From contig NZ_JOIZ01000017.1 in assembly GCF_000721605.1 (NCBI RefSeq), forward strand, positions 62,001-126,000: 64,000 nucleotides of DNA. The letters are read 5' to 3'. Below the pieces are notes generated by a model. It had not been told where the DNA came from and searched no databases. It saw only the letters and a program-made list of their open reading frames with translations. The stretch is from Streptomyces sp. NRRL S-37 (GTDB taxonomy: Bacteria; Actinomycetota; Actinomycetes; Streptomycetales; Streptomycetaceae). Made by a program: the position numbers and the translations under genes. Below are positions 47,904-56,686 of the stretch, in pieces. Numbering within the stretch: the stretch's first letter is position 1; each line of letters begins with the position of its first letter.

Positions 47904-48914
47904 TCAGCGTCGTTCGGGCTTCGCGCTGCGCGACATCAGCTCCTTGACGGCGACCACCGGGGGCTTGCCCTCGTGCACGATGGAGACGACCGTCTCGGTG
48001 AGCGGCATGTCGACGCCGTGCCGGCGGGCCAGGTCCAGCACCGACTCGCAGGACTTGACGCCCTCCGCGGTCTGCTGGGTGACCGCGATGGTCTCCTGGA
48101 GGGTCAGGCCCTTGCCGAGGTTGGTGCCGAAGGTGTGGTTGCGCGACAGCGGCGAGGAGCAGGTGGCCACCAGGTCGCCCAGGCCCGCGAGGCCGGAGAA
48201 GGTCAGCGGGTCGGCGCCGAGGGCGACGCCGAGCCGGGTGGTCTCGGCGAGGCCGCGGGTGATGAGCGAGCCCTTGGCGTTGTCGCCGAGCCCCATGCCG
48301 TCCGCGATGCCGACGGCGAGACCGATGACGTTCTTCACGGCGCCGCCCAGTTCGCAGCCGATGACGTCGGTGTTGGTGTACGGCCGGAAGTACGGGGTGT
48401 GGCAGGCGGTCTGGAGCCGCCGGGCGACGCCTTCGTCGGTGCAGGCGACCACGGCGGCGGCCGGCATCCGGGCGGCGATCTCCCGGGCCAGGTTGGGGCC
48501 GGTGACCACGGCGATGCGGTCGGCGCCGACCTTGGCGACGTCGTCGATCACCTCGCTCATCCGCATCGCGGAGCCGAGTTCGACGCCCTTCATCAGCGAC
48601 ACCAGGACCGTGCCGGGCGCGAGCAGCGGCGCCCACTCGGCGAGGTTGCCGCGCAGGGTCTGGGAGGGGACGGCGAGGACGGTGAAGTCGGCGTCGCGGG
48701 CGGCCTCGGCGGCGTCCGCGGTGGCCCGCAGGTTCTTCGGGAGTTCGATCCCGGGCAGGTAGTCGGGGTTGGTGCGGGTGGAGTTGACCGCCTCGGCGAG
48801 TTCGGGGCGCCGTCCCCACAGCACGACGTCGCAGCCCGCGTCGGCGAGGACCATGCCGAAGGCCGTCCCCCACGATCCGGTGCCGAAGACGGCCGCCTTG
48901 ACCGGCTCGCTCAC
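47904..48914 (-). CDS. gpsA: Glycerol-3-phosphate dehydrogenase [NAD(P)+]
   Basis: 336 aa. GTGSWGTAFGMVLADAG (about 11-27) is the NAD(P) site; ELGGAVKNVIGLAVGIADGM (about 191-210) and GLGDLVATCSSPLSRNHTFG contain the substrate and catalytic residues, including the conserved Lys. Supplies glycerol-3-phosphate to plsC, which overlaps its start by 4 nt (GTGA). Confidence 0.97.
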   Translation of the reverse strand: MSEPVKAAVFGTGSWGTAFGMVLADAGCDVVLWGRRPELAEAVNSTRTNPDYLPGIELPKNLRATADAAEAARDADFTVLAVPSQTLRGNLAEWAPLLAPGTVLVSLMKGVELGSAMRMSEVIDDVAKVGADRIAVVTGPNLAREIAARMPAAAVVACTDEGVARRLQTACHTPYFRPYTNTDVIGCELGGAVKNVIGLAVGIADGMGLGDNAKGSLITRGLAETTRLGVALGADPLTFSGLAGLGDLVATCSSPLSRNHTFGTNLGKGLTLQETIAVTQQTAEGVKSCESVLDLARRHGVDMPLTETVVSIVHEGKPPVVAVKELMSRSAKPERR

Positions 48915-49708
48915 GTGCCCAGCCCCTCTTCCCGCGCGGTGGGCCTGGTGCTCCGTGCCCGCTCCTCCCGCTTCTGCGTGTGCGTCCTGCGGCGCTGCTC
49001 GATCCGCTCACGGCGCGGGTCGTACGGCGTCCCGGGGGCCTTCTCACCGCGGATCTGCTCCAGCTGGCGCGTGACGGCCGCCATGATGACCTCCGTCGCC
49101 TCCTTGAGCAGTTCCGGGGTCATCTCCCGCTCGTAGAAGCGGTCGAGGTCCACCGGCGGCCCGGCCAGCACGCGGTGCGTCTTGCGCGGCAGCAGGCTGG
49201 GCTTCTTGGCGTACGGCGGCAGCAGTTCGTTGGCGCCCCACTGGGCGACCGGGATCACGGGGCACTTGGTCTGCAGGGCGACGCGCGCGGCGCCGGTCTT
49301 GCCGGTCATGGGCCAGCCGTCGGGGTCGCGGGTGAGGGTGCCCTCGGGGTAGAAGGCGACGCATTCACCGCGCTCCACGGCGTCGATCGCCGCGCGGAAG
49401 GCGCTGAGCGCGTCCGTGCTCTCGCGGTAGACGGGGATCTGCCCGGTGCCGCGCATCGCGGCGCCGATGAATCCCTTGTTGAAAAGCCCGCTCTTCGCCA
49501 GGAATCGCGGAACGCGCCCGGTGTTGTACTGAAAGTGCGCGTAGGCGAAGGGATCGATGTGCGAATTGTGGTTCACCGCGGTGATAAATCCACCCTCGGC
49601 CGGAATGTTCTCCATTCCGCGCCAGTCCCGCTTGAGCAGAACCACCAGCGGCGGTTTGCAGAGAACCGCGGCGAAGCGGTACCAGAAGCCGATTCTGCGG
49701 CGCGGCAC
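48911..49708 (-). CDS. 1-acyl-sn-glycerol-3-phosphate acyltransferase (PlsC family)
   Basis: 265 aa from GTG. NHNSHIDPFAYAHFQ (about 45-59) contains the HX4D catalytic motif and FYPEGTLTRDPDGWP (about 119-133) the binding motif. Makes phosphatidic acid from lysophosphatidic acid; the substrate is by family only. C-terminal 45 residues are Arg/Glu-rich. Co-transcribed with gpsA. Confidence 0.92.
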   Translation of the reverse strand: MPRRRIGFWYRFAAVLCKPPLVVLLKRDWRGMENIPAEGGFITAVNHNSHIDPFAYAHFQYNTGRVPRFLAKSGLFNKGFIGAAMRGTGQIPVYRESTDALSAFRAAIDAVERGECVAFYPEGTLTRDPDGWPMTGKTGAARVALQTKCPVIPVAQWGANELLPPYAKKPSLLPRKTHRVLAGPPVDLDRFYEREMTPELLKEATEVIMAAVTRQLEQIRGEKAPGTPYDPRRERIEQRRRTHTQKREERARSTRPTAREEGLGT

Positions 49709-49882
49709 GAGTACACCTTCCTGTTCCGAATGTCAGGCCCGGGGCCCGGCCCCGGAGGCCAGGCGGGCCGCACAAGTGTCGCCCCGGGCCACCGGTCTGT
49801 CGAGAACACCGTACGCCCCGGCCCCCCGGCTCCCCGGTGTGCCGGGTGACAATGACCGCGACAAGAGAGGGACGCGACACTC

Positions 49883-50521
49883 GTGCAGTGGACCTTGGTG
49901 GTACCCCTGAAGCCGCTGGACCGGGCCAAGAGCAGGCTCTCGGACACCGCGGACGACGCCTTGCGCCCGGGTCTCGCGCTCGCCTTCGCCCAGGACACGG
50001 TGGCCGCCGCGCTGGAGTGCCCGGCGGTACGGGATGTGGTGGTCGTCACGGACGACGCCCTCGCCTCCCGGGAGCTGGCCGCGCTGGGTGCCGGAATCGT
50101 CCCGGACGAGCCGCGCGGCGGTCTGAACGCGGCCCTCGCCCATGGCGCGGCGGTGGCGGGTGCCGTTCGCCGCGCGGCGTGCGTCGCGGCCCTCAACGCC
50201 GATCTTCCGGCGCTCCGCCCGGCGGAACTGGCCCGTGTCCTCGATACGGCCGCCGCATTCCCGCGCGCGTTCCTCGCCGATTCCGCCGGGGTCGGCACGA
50301 CCTTGCTGGCCGCGAGCCGGGGCCGGGAACTGCGCCCGTTCTTCGGCCCGGATTCCCGGGCCCGGCACCGGGAATCCGGGGCCGTGGAACTGGGTCTCGA
50401 CGGTGTGGACTCGGTACGGCAGGACGTGGACACCGGCGACGATCTGCGGGCGGCGCTGGCACTGGGGGTGGGCCCCCGCACGGCCGCGGTCGCCGCGCGG
50501 TCGCTCCTCACCGGGCAGTAG
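49883..50521 (+). CDS. cofC: 2-phospho-L-lactate guanylyltransferase CofC (coenzyme F420)
   Basis: 212 aa from GTG. WTLVVPLKPLDRAKSRLS (about 3-20) is the CofC/MobA-like nucleotidyltransferase start; ALNADLPALRPAEL (about 102-115) supplies the metal-binding Asp. Forms the guanylylated intermediate of F420. No other F420 genes are in the window. Divergent from plsC. Confidence 0.92.
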   Translation: MQWTLVVPLKPLDRAKSRLSDTADDALRPGLALAFAQDTVAAALECPAVRDVVVVTDDALASRELAALGAGIVPDEPRGGLNAALAHGAAVAGAVRRAACVAALNADLPALRPAELARVLDTAAAFPRAFLADSAGVGTTLLAASRGRELRPFFGPDSRARHRESGAVELGLDGVDSVRQDVDTGDDLRAALALGVGPRTAAVAARSLLTGQ

Positions 50522-50530
50522 GCTGCCGGC

Positions 50531-50734
50531 ATGCAGGCCACCGCGTACACCTACGACCCCGACAGCCGCAGCGGCCAGGTGCTCCTGGACGACGGCACGC
50601 CGGTGCCCTTCGACGCCCCGGCGTTCGACGCGGGGGGTCTGCTGCTGCTGCGTCCCGGGCAGCGGGTGCGCATCGAGACCGAGGGCGAGGGCGGGGACCG
50701 GCGGATCACGCTGGTGACGCTCCAGACGTTCTGA
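50531..50734 (+). CDS. Small conserved protein (cold-shock-like length, function unknown)
   Basis: 67 aa from ATG, 9 nt after cofC, so probably cotranscribed. Sequence ATAYTYDPDSRSGQVLLDDG, then LLLLRPGQRVRIETEGEGGD, looks like a beta-barrel or OB-type fold. Family unknown. Terminates before a hairpin. Confidence 0.75.
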   Translation: MQATAYTYDPDSRSGQVLLDDGTPVPFDAPAFDAGGLLLLRPGQRVRIETEGEGGDRRITLVTLQTF

Positions 50735-50762
50735 CCATCCGGGTCGCTCCCGCACACACCGC

Positions 50763-50790
50763 GGGCCGGGCTCCCGAGGGAGTCCGGCCC
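50763..50790. terminator. Shared terminator of the cofC operon and hupS
   Basis: GGGCCGGGCTCC-CGAG-GGAGTCCGGCCC, 12-bp stem with one G-T pair, between convergent genes. Confidence 0.85.
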
Positions 50791-50833
50791 GGCGCGTGAG
50801 TGCCGCTTGTCCGAGGGGACGGGACCCTGCCCG

Positions 50834-51475
50834 CTACTTCTTGCGGGCGGTGGTCTTCTTGGCGGTGGTCTTGCGCGCGGTGGATTTCTTGGCGGGCGCC
50901 TTCGTGGCCGTCGCCTTCTTCGCCGGGGCCTTCTTCGCGGCCGTCTTCTTCGCGGCGGTGGTCTTCGCCGTCGCCGCGGTCTTGGCGGGCGCCTTCTTGG
51001 CCGTGGTCTTCGTGGCCGCCGCCGTCTTGGTGGCGGCCTTCTTCGCCGGAGCCTTCTTGGCCGCCGTCTTCTTCGCGGTGGCGGCCTTCTTCGCCGTCGT
51101 CTTCTTCGCGGCGGCCTTCTTGACCGTGGCCGAAGCGCCGCCGGTCAGGCTGCCCTTGGGTGCCTTCTTGACCGAGACCTCACCCCCGCGCGGCAGCTTC
51201 TTCGAGCCGCTCACCAGGTCCTTGAAGCCCTGGCCCGCGCGGAAGCGCGGAACGGAGGTCTTCTTGACCCGAACCCGCTCGCCCGTCTGGGGGTTACGGG
51301 CGTAGCGGGCCGGACGGTCGACCTTCTCGAACGAACCGAAGCCGGTGACCGAGACCCGCTCCCCGGCGACGACCGCGCGGACGATGGCGTCCAGTACGTG
51401 GTCGACAGCCTCGGCGGCCTGCTGGCGGCCGCCCACCTTGTCGGCAATCGCTTCTACGAGCTGCGCCTTGTTCAC
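50834..51475 (-). CDS. hupS: HU-like nucleoid protein with lysine-rich tail (HupS)
   Basis: 213 aa from GTG with GAAGGGGAAG upstream. Residues 1-90 are a complete HU domain (NKAQLVEAIADKVGGRQQAA, RVSVTGFGSFEKVDRPARYA, RNPQTGERV). Residues about 95-213 are a histone-H1-like tail of AAKK/KTTAKKA repeats. Matches Streptomyces HupS, a dual-domain HU needed for spore nucleoid compaction. Upstream region is AT-rich with TATATA near 51539. Confidence 0.97.
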   Translation of the reverse strand: MNKAQLVEAIADKVGGRQQAAEAVDHVLDAIVRAVVAGERVSVTGFGSFEKVDRPARYARNPQTGERVRVKKTSVPRFRAGQGFKDLVSGSKKLPRGGEVSVKKAPKGSLTGGASATVKKAAAKKTTAKKAATAKKTAAKKAPAKKAATKTAAATKTTAKKAPAKTAATAKTTAAKKTAAKKAPAKKATATKAPAKKSTARKTTAKKTTARKK

Positions 51476-51611
51476 GTCTTCCCCTTCGGAGACATCGCCA
51501 GAACGAATGTGTTCAAGCTTTTTCGCACGTTAGGCAGATATATACCGCAAATCAAACACGAAACGGGCTAATCACCCTTGTGCCGCAACGAACTCGGTTG
51601 TCTCGACTGGT

Positions 51612-51842
51612 TCAGCGTTCCTCTTCGGGGAATCGACCCTCATCGAGGTCCTCGGTGAACCGCTCCAGACGCCTTGCCGCACCGGCGAGATCATGTTTGG
51701 CCGCGGCCGTAATGACCAGCAGCTTCCGGGTCAGCGCCATCCGTACGCCCTCCGGGACTTGCAGTGCGCGCACCTTCGCGTGCGCTTCCTTGAGCCGGAC
51801 CGCGACCGCCGCATGGAGCTGGAGTTGGCCGTCGTGTTCCAT
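51612..51842 (-). CDS. Conserved small basic/helical protein
   Basis: 76 aa from the ATG of MEHDGQLQLHAAVAVRLKEA; CACAAT lies just upstream and a ribosome site is not visible, so leaderless translation is possible. Helical, charged, with RALQVPEGVRMALTRKLLVI (about 25-44). No family recognised with certainty. A longer frame to 52025 is not supported. It sits between hupS and leuD. Confidence 0.7.
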   Translation of the reverse strand: MEHDGQLQLHAAVAVRLKEAHAKVRALQVPEGVRMALTRKLLVITAAAKHDLAGAARRLERFTEDLDEGRFPEEER

Positions 51843-52026
51843 GCACAGATTGTGCCATCTGGGGCGAGTTGTCGCCTGCGCAGGGGGCAACTGCCGCCTC
51901 GGACGGCCGTCCGGACACACGCGAAGATCACCGGCACGTGACACGTGTACCCCGGCAACCAGCTTCCTAACGTGGCAAGTTGAGGGATGTCGAGGTGGCA
52001 CGCGGGGCCGAACGGGTGCAGACATG

Positions 52027-52061
52027 CCCGTACCCCCGATCGGGGCGATCGGGGGTACGGG
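52027..52061 (-). terminator. Terminator of the leuCD operon
   Basis: CCCGTACCCCCGATC-GGGGC-GATCGGGGGTACGGG, 15-bp perfect stem, 60 nt downstream of leuD. Confidence 0.9.
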
Positions 52062-52119
52062 AGGGGTGGTCCGGTGGCCGAAAGTCGCCCTCTGGCGAGG
52101 ACTTCGGCCGTGGCGCGGG

Positions 52120-52713
52120 TCAGGCCGTGAGCGTCCTCGGCTTGAACGACGGGCGCTTCGCCTCGTACGCGGCGATGTCCGCCTCGTTCCGCAGCGTGAT
52201 GGAGATGTCGTCGAGCCCGTTCAGCAGCCGCCAGCGGGAGTTCTCGTCGAGCTCGAAGGAGGCGGTGATGTCCCCGGCGCGCACCTCGCGGGCCTGGAGG
52301 TCGACGGTGATCTCGGCGGTGGGGTCGGCTTCGGTGAGCTCCCACAGCGCGTCGACGATCTTCTGGTCGAGGACCACCGTCAGCAGACCGTTCTTCAGCG
52401 AGTTGCCGCGGAAGATGTCGGCGAAGCGGGAGGAGATCACGGCCTTGAAGCCGTAGTTCTGCAGCGCCCAGACGGCGTGCTCACGGGAGGAGCCGGTGCC
52501 GAAGTCGGGGCCGGCGACCAGCACGGTCGCGCCCTCGCGCTCGGGCTGGTTGAGGATGAAGGACGCGTCCTTGCGCCAGGCCTCGAACAGCCCGTCCTCG
52601 AACCCGTCCCGGGTCACCTTCTTGAGCCAGTGGGCGGGGATGATCTGGTCGGTGTCGACGTTGCTGCGGCGCAGCGGGACGGCCCGGCCGGTGTGGGTGG
52701 TGAATGCTTCCAT
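52120..52713 (-). CDS. leuD: 3-isopropylmalate dehydratase small subunit LeuD
   Basis: 197 aa. [20 protein letters not shown] start; [20 protein letters not shown] (about 68-87) and [19 protein letters not shown] are LeuD motifs. Acts with LeuC to isomerise 2- to 3-isopropylmalate. 6 nt after leuC. Confidence 0.98.
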   Translation of the reverse strand: MEAFTTHTGRAVPLRRSNVDTDQIIPAHWLKKVTRDGFEDGLFEAWRKDASFILNQPEREGATVLVAGPDFGTGSSREHAVWALQNYGFKAVISSRFADIFRGNSLKNGLLTVVLDQKIVDALWELTEADPTAEITVDLQAREVRAGDITASFELDENSRWRLLNGLDDISITLRNEADIAAYEAKRPSFKPRTLTA

Positions 52714-52719
52714 GACTGA

Positions 52720-54150
52720 TCAGACTCCAGCGGGCGTACGGGCGTCGGCGGCGGCGAGGTCGGCCGGGGAGGCCAGGTGGCCGAGGACCGCGGTGGCGGC
52801 GGCGACCTGCGGGGACACCAGGTGGGTGCGGCCGCCCTTGCCCTGCCGGCCCTCGAAGTTGCGGTTGGAGGTGGAGGCGGAGCGCTCACCGGGGGCGAGC
52901 TGGTCGGGGTTCATGCCCAGGCACATGGAACAGCCCGCGTGCCGCCATTCGGCGCCGGCCTCCTTGAAGACCACGTCCAGGCCCTCGGAGACGGCCTGCA
53001 GGCCCACCCGCGCGGAGCCCGGGACGACCAGCATCCGCACGCCGTCGGCGACTTTGCGGCCCTTGATGACGTCCGCGGCGGCGCGCAGGTCCTCGATGCG
53101 GCCGTTGGTGCAGGAACCTACGAAGACGGTGTCCACGTTGATGGAGCGCAGCGTCTGGCCGGCCTCCAACCCCATGTATTCCAGGGCCTTTTCAGCGGCG
53201 AGCCGCTCCGAGGCGTCTTCGTACGAAGCCGGGTCGGGGACGGAGGCCGAAAGCGGGGCGCCCTGGCCGGGGTTGGTGCCCCAGGTGACGAACGGCGACA
53301 GTTCGGCGGCCTCGATGACCACCTCGGCGTCGAACTCGGCGTCGTCGTCGGACCTCAGCGTCTTCCAGTAGGCGACGGCCGCGTCCCAGTCCTCGCCCTT
53401 CGGGGCGTGCGGACGGCCCTCCAGGTAGGCGAACGTGGTCTCGTCGGGGGCGATCATGCCCGCGCGGGCGCCGGCCTCGATCGACATGTTGCAGATGGTC
53501 ATCCGGGCCTCCATCGAGAGCTTCTCGATGGCCTCGCCGCGGTACTCCAGGACGTAGCCCTGGCCGCCGCCGGTACCGATCCTCGCGATGATCGCCAGGA
53601 TCAGGTCCTTGGCCGTGACGCCCTCGGGCAGTTCGCCGTTGACGGTGATCGCCATGGTCTTCGGGCGGGCCATCGGCAGCGTCTGGGTGGCCAGCACGTG
53701 CTCGACCTGGGAGGTGCCGATGCCGAACGCGAGGCCGCCGAAGGCGCCGTGCGTGGAGGTGTGCGAGTCGCCGCAGACGACGGTCATGCCGGGCTGGGTC
53801 AGGCCGAGCTGCGGGCCGACGACGTGCACGACGCCCTGCTCGACGTCGCCCAGCGGGTGCAGCCGGACGCCGAACTCGGCGCAGTTCTTGCGCAGCGTCT
53901 CGAGCTGGACCCGGGAGACCGGGTCGGCGATCGGCTTGTCGATGTCCAGGGTGGGGGTGTTGTGGTCCTCGGTGGCGATGGTGAGGTCGAGACGGCGCAC
54001 CGGGCGGCCGTTCTTGCGCAGGCCGTCGAAGGCCTGCGGGCTGGTCACCTCGTGCAGCAGGTGCAGATCGATGAAGAGGAGGTCGGGCTCGCCCTCGGCG
54101 CGCCGGACGACATGGTCGTCCCAGACCTTCTCCGCGAGTGTCCTACCCAT
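52720..54150 (-). CDS. leuC: 3-isopropylmalate dehydratase large subunit LeuC
   Basis: 476 aa from ATG ([20 protein letters not shown]). The Fe-S cysteines are in [20 protein letters not shown] (about 347) and [19 protein letters not shown] (about 407-425); [20 protein letters not shown] (about 132-151) is also typical. Leucine pathway. Upstream is the ndgR-leuC intergenic region with a large palindrome. Confidence 0.98.
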   Translation of the reverse strand: MGRTLAEKVWDDHVVRRAEGEPDLLFIDLHLLHEVTSPQAFDGLRKNGRPVRRLDLTIATEDHNTPTLDIDKPIADPVSRVQLETLRKNCAEFGVRLHPLGDVEQGVVHVVGPQLGLTQPGMTVVCGDSHTSTHGAFGGLAFGIGTSQVEHVLATQTLPMARPKTMAITVNGELPEGVTAKDLILAIIARIGTGGGQGYVLEYRGEAIEKLSMEARMTICNMSIEAGARAGMIAPDETTFAYLEGRPHAPKGEDWDAAVAYWKTLRSDDDAEFDAEVVIEAAELSPFVTWGTNPGQGAPLSASVPDPASYEDASERLAAEKALEYMGLEAGQTLRSINVDTVFVGSCTNGRIEDLRAAADVIKGRKVADGVRMLVVPGSARVGLQAVSEGLDVVFKEAGAEWRHAGCSMCLGMNPDQLAPGERSASTSNRNFEGRQGKGGRTHLVSPQVAAATAVLGHLASPADLAAADARTPAGV

Positions 54151-54308
54151 CGCTGTCCCTCCGGCCGGCCGTGGTGCGCCGGTCCAACTAGATCTGTGAG
54201 GAGACGGCGCCCGCACCCCCTGCTTCCGGGCGTCCGCCGCCAGGCCCGGTGGTCCACGGGCCTCGTTGCTTCCGTGCCTCCAGAGTGGCGGGTTCCACGG
54301 AAAATTGA

Positions 54309-54337
54309 ACTTGCGTTTCACAGAGTGAGACGCAAGT
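54309..54337. promoter_or_regulatory. NdgR-type operator between leuC and ndgR
   Basis: ACTTGCGTTTCAC-AGA-GTGAGACGCAAGT: two 13-nt arms with one mismatch. It lies just before the ndgR start in the divergent interval. NdgR is known to bind upstream of leuC and its own gene in Streptomyces; this exact site is inferred. Confidence 0.75.
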
Positions 54338-54345
54338 ATCGTTGC

Positions 54346-55059
54346 ATGGACAACAGTAGCGGCGTCGGCGTTCTGGACAAGGCGGCCCTCGTCCTGAGCG
54401 CTCTGGAGTCCGGTCCGGCCACCCTCGCGGGACTGGTCGGGGCCACCGGACTGGCACGACCCACGGCCCACCGCCTGGCTGTGGCGCTGGAGCACCACCG
54501 CATGGTGGCGCGCGACATGCAGGGCCGTTTCATCCTCGGCCCGCGCCTGGCCGAACTGGCCGCGGCGGCGGGCGAGGACCGGCTGCTCGCCACGGCGGGC
54601 CCGGTGCTCACGCACCTGCGCGACGTGACCGGCGAGAGCGCCCAGCTCTACCGCCGCCAGGGGGACATGCGCATCTGCGTCGCCGCGGCGGAGCGCCTGT
54701 CGGGCCTCAGGGACACGGTGCCGGTGGGTTCCACGCTCACGATGAAGGCCGGTTCCTCGGCGCAGATCCTGATGGCCTGGGAGGAGCCGGAGCGGTTGCA
54801 CCGGGGCCTGCAGGGTGCCCGGTTCACGGCGACGGCCCTCTCGGGCGTGCGACGCCGGGGCTGGGCCCAGTCGATCGGTGAGCGCGAGCCGGGCGTGGCG
54901 TCGGTCTCCGCGCCGGTGCGCGGGCCGTCGAACCGGGTGGTGGCCGCCGTCTCGGTCTCCGGCCCCATCGAGCGCCTGTCCCGTCACCCGGGCCGGATGC
55001 ACGCCCAGGCCGTCATCGACGCCGCCGGCCGCCTCTCCGAGGCGCTGCGCCGCTCCTGA
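54346..55059 (+). CDS. ndgR: IclR-family regulator NdgR
   Basis: 237 aa, ATG start ([20 protein letters not shown]). The N-terminal winged helix (about 10-70) includes [20 protein letters not shown]; the IclR effector domain follows, with [18 protein letters not shown] and [14 protein letters not shown]. NdgR regulates leucine and other amino-acid genes and antibiotic production in Streptomyces. Divergent from leuCD. Confidence 0.96.
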   Translation: MDNSSGVGVLDKAALVLSALESGPATLAGLVGATGLARPTAHRLAVALEHHRMVARDMQGRFILGPRLAELAAAAGEDRLLATAGPVLTHLRDVTGESAQLYRRQGDMRICVAAAERLSGLRDTVPVGSTLTMKAGSSAQILMAWEEPERLHRGLQGARFTATALSGVRRRGWAQSIGEREPGVASVSAPVRGPSNRVVAAVSVSGPIERLSRHPGRMHAQAVIDAAGRLSEALRRS

Positions 55060-55143
55060 CCCCCCTCGTCCCGTGGGTACGGGCCCGCCTCAACGCCGCG
55101 GCGGGTCCGTTCTCCGGTTCCCGGGCGCACATCCTGGAACGCC

Positions 55144-55173
55144 GAAAGCCCCCCACCGAGGTGGAGGGCTTTC
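55144..55173. terminator. Terminator downstream of the tRNA cluster
   Basis: GAAAGCCC-C-CCACC-GA-GGTGG-A-GGGCTTTC: paired arms with one internal mismatch, between the ndgR 3' side and the tRNAs. Confidence 0.75.
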
Positions 55174-55180
55174 GCTTGTG

Positions 55181-55253
55181 TACCCCCGACCGGATTCGAA
55201 CCGGCGCTACCGCCTTGAGAGGGCGGCGTGCTAGGCCGCTACACAACGGGGGC
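55181..55253 (-). tRNA. tRNA-Glu(CTC)
   Basis: 73-nt cloverleaf on the minus strand; anticodon loop CTCTCAA with a CCGCC/GGCGG stem, T arm CCGGTTCGAATCCGG. The 3' CCA is not encoded. Confidence 0.95.
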
Positions 55254-55280
55254 GTGGATCACGCGTTGCCGCGGATCCTG

Positions 55281-55352
55281 CTGGTCTACCTGGACTCGAA
55301 CCAAGACTAACTGAACCAGAATCAGTCGTGCTGCCAATTACACCATAGACCA
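55281..55352 (-). tRNA. tRNA-Gln(CTG)
   Basis: 72-nt cloverleaf on the minus strand with anticodon loop TTCTGGT (stem ACTGA/TCAGT) and acceptor TGGTCTA/TAGACCA. No encoded CCA. Confidence 0.95.
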
Positions 55353-55373
55353 ATGATGGTTTAGACCAGTCAG

Positions 55374-55446
55374 TACCCCCGACCGGATTCGAACCGGCGC
55401 TACCGCCTTGAGAGGGCGGCGTGCTAGGCCGCTACACAACGGGGGC
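55374..55446 (-). tRNA. tRNA-Glu(CTC), second copy
   Basis: Identical to the tRNA-Glu at 55181-55253 over 73 nt. Confidence 0.95.
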
Positions 55447-55508
55447 CCTAGCGATCCTGCGTCGAATACGGCGGGAGCTACCCTGACCGTCCTCGCGGGA
55501 AGGATCTG

Positions 55509-55581
55509 TACCCCCGACCGGATTCGAACCGGCGCTACTGCCTTGAGAGGGCAGCGTGCTAGGCCGCTACACAACGGGGGC
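55509..55581 (-). tRNA. tRNA-Glu(CTC), third copy
   Basis: Like the other two but the anticodon stem is CTGCC/GGCAG instead of CCGCC/GGCGG, a compensated change; anticodon CTC unchanged. Confidence 0.95.
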
Positions 55582-55620
55582 TTTGCGGATGAGATCCGCG
55601 GTGCAGATGAGCTCTGCGAG

Positions 55621-55692
55621 CTGGCCTACCTGGACTCGAACCAAGACTAACTGAACCAGAATCAGTCGTGCTGCCAATTACACCATAGGCCA
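55621..55692 (-). tRNA. tRNA-Gln(CTG), second copy
   Basis: Same body as the tRNA at 55281, with acceptor TGGCCTA/TAGGCCA (compensated change). No encoded CCA. First tRNA of the cluster in transcription order. Confidence 0.95.
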
Positions 55693-55782
55693 CTGGAACG
55701 CAAGCCCCTGAGGGGTTCTTGTTCTAGTTTCGCGCTAGGGGCTCCGGCCTTCCGGCCCGCTCCCCTCGGCGCAGGAAGAACA

Positions 55783-56514
55783 TTACCCGAAGGTGGACGG
55801 GGCTCCAAAACGGGTATCGGCGGCGAGTACCGCCGGGAGTTCCGCGAGGGAGGCGATACGGCGCGGTCCCACCGGCGGTTCGACGGCCACCCACTCCTTC
55901 CCGCGGTCGATCCACACCGACAGCAGCCCGGCCTCCGCGGCGCCCCGGCCGTCGATCTCCGGGTGGTCACCGACGTACGCCACCTGATCCGGGGGCAGCG
56001 CCAGCGCGTCGCAGGCGGCGAGGAACGCGCCGGCCTCGGGCTTGGAGACGCCCAGCTCGGCGGCGCACAGGATGGCCTCGAAGCGGTCGTGGACGCCGAG
56101 GACGCGCAGCTTGCGGTCCTGGACGTGGAGGCTGGAGTTGGAGAGCACGGCGTGCCGGTGGCTGGCGGCGAGGGCGTCGAGGACGGGCAGCACGTCCGGG
56201 AAGAGGCTCCAGGCGGACTCGTAGTGCGTGACGTACCGCCGGTCCCAGTCGTCGGCCTCGGCGTCGGTCATCTCCCGCCCGAGGAAGACCCGGGTGCGGT
56301 CGCGCCGCTGTGTCTCGTAGTCCACCTCCCGCGCGGCGAACCGCGCCCACTGCTCCCGCGTCACCTCCCGCCACCGCTCCAGCGCCTCCTCCACGGAGGC
56401 GTACCCGTCCAGCAGCCCTTCGGCCAGCAGATGGGCACGCGCGCCCTCGCGGTCGGCGGTGGTGTAGTCGAAGAGGGTGTCGTCGACGTCCCAGACGACG
56501 GCTTTGATCGGCAT
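55783..56514 (-). CDS. HAD-family hydrolase (phosphatase-like)
   Basis: 243 aa, ATG start. Motif I DVDDTLFDYT (about 9-18) has the nucleophile Asp; motif II is SNSS (about 122), motif III lysine in GVSKPEAGAFLAA and motif IV GDHPEIDGRGAAEAG. A C1-type cap lies between. Substrate unknown. Terminates near the tRNA cluster, single gene. Confidence 0.9.
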   Translation of the reverse strand: MPIKAVVWDVDDTLFDYTTADREGARAHLLAEGLLDGYASVEEALERWREVTREQWARFAAREVDYETQRRDRTRVFLGREMTDAEADDWDRRYVTHYESAWSLFPDVLPVLDALAASHRHAVLSNSSLHVQDRKLRVLGVHDRFEAILCAAELGVSKPEAGAFLAACDALALPPDQVAYVGDHPEIDGRGAAEAGLLSVWIDRGKEWVAVEPPVGPRRIASLAELPAVLAADTRFGAPSTFG

Positions 56515-56634
56515 GCCACCGACGGTACAGCCGGACCGGCCGGGGCCCCGGGGGTCATCCCCCGACGGGCGCGGCGTTCACGTCCCTGGCGACCGCGCGG
56601 GACGCCATGGGGCCGGGGCGGCGTCCGGGAACGG

Positions 56635-56674
56635 GAAGGGGCGGCGCCCGGATGGTTCCGGGCGCCGCCCCTTC
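56635..56674. terminator. Terminator of gltX
   Basis: GAAGGGGCGGCGCCCGG-ATGGTT-CCGGGCGCCGCCCCTTC: 17-bp perfect stem, 13 nt past the gltX stop. Confidence 0.9.
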
Positions 56675-56686
56675 ACGGCCTGCGGG

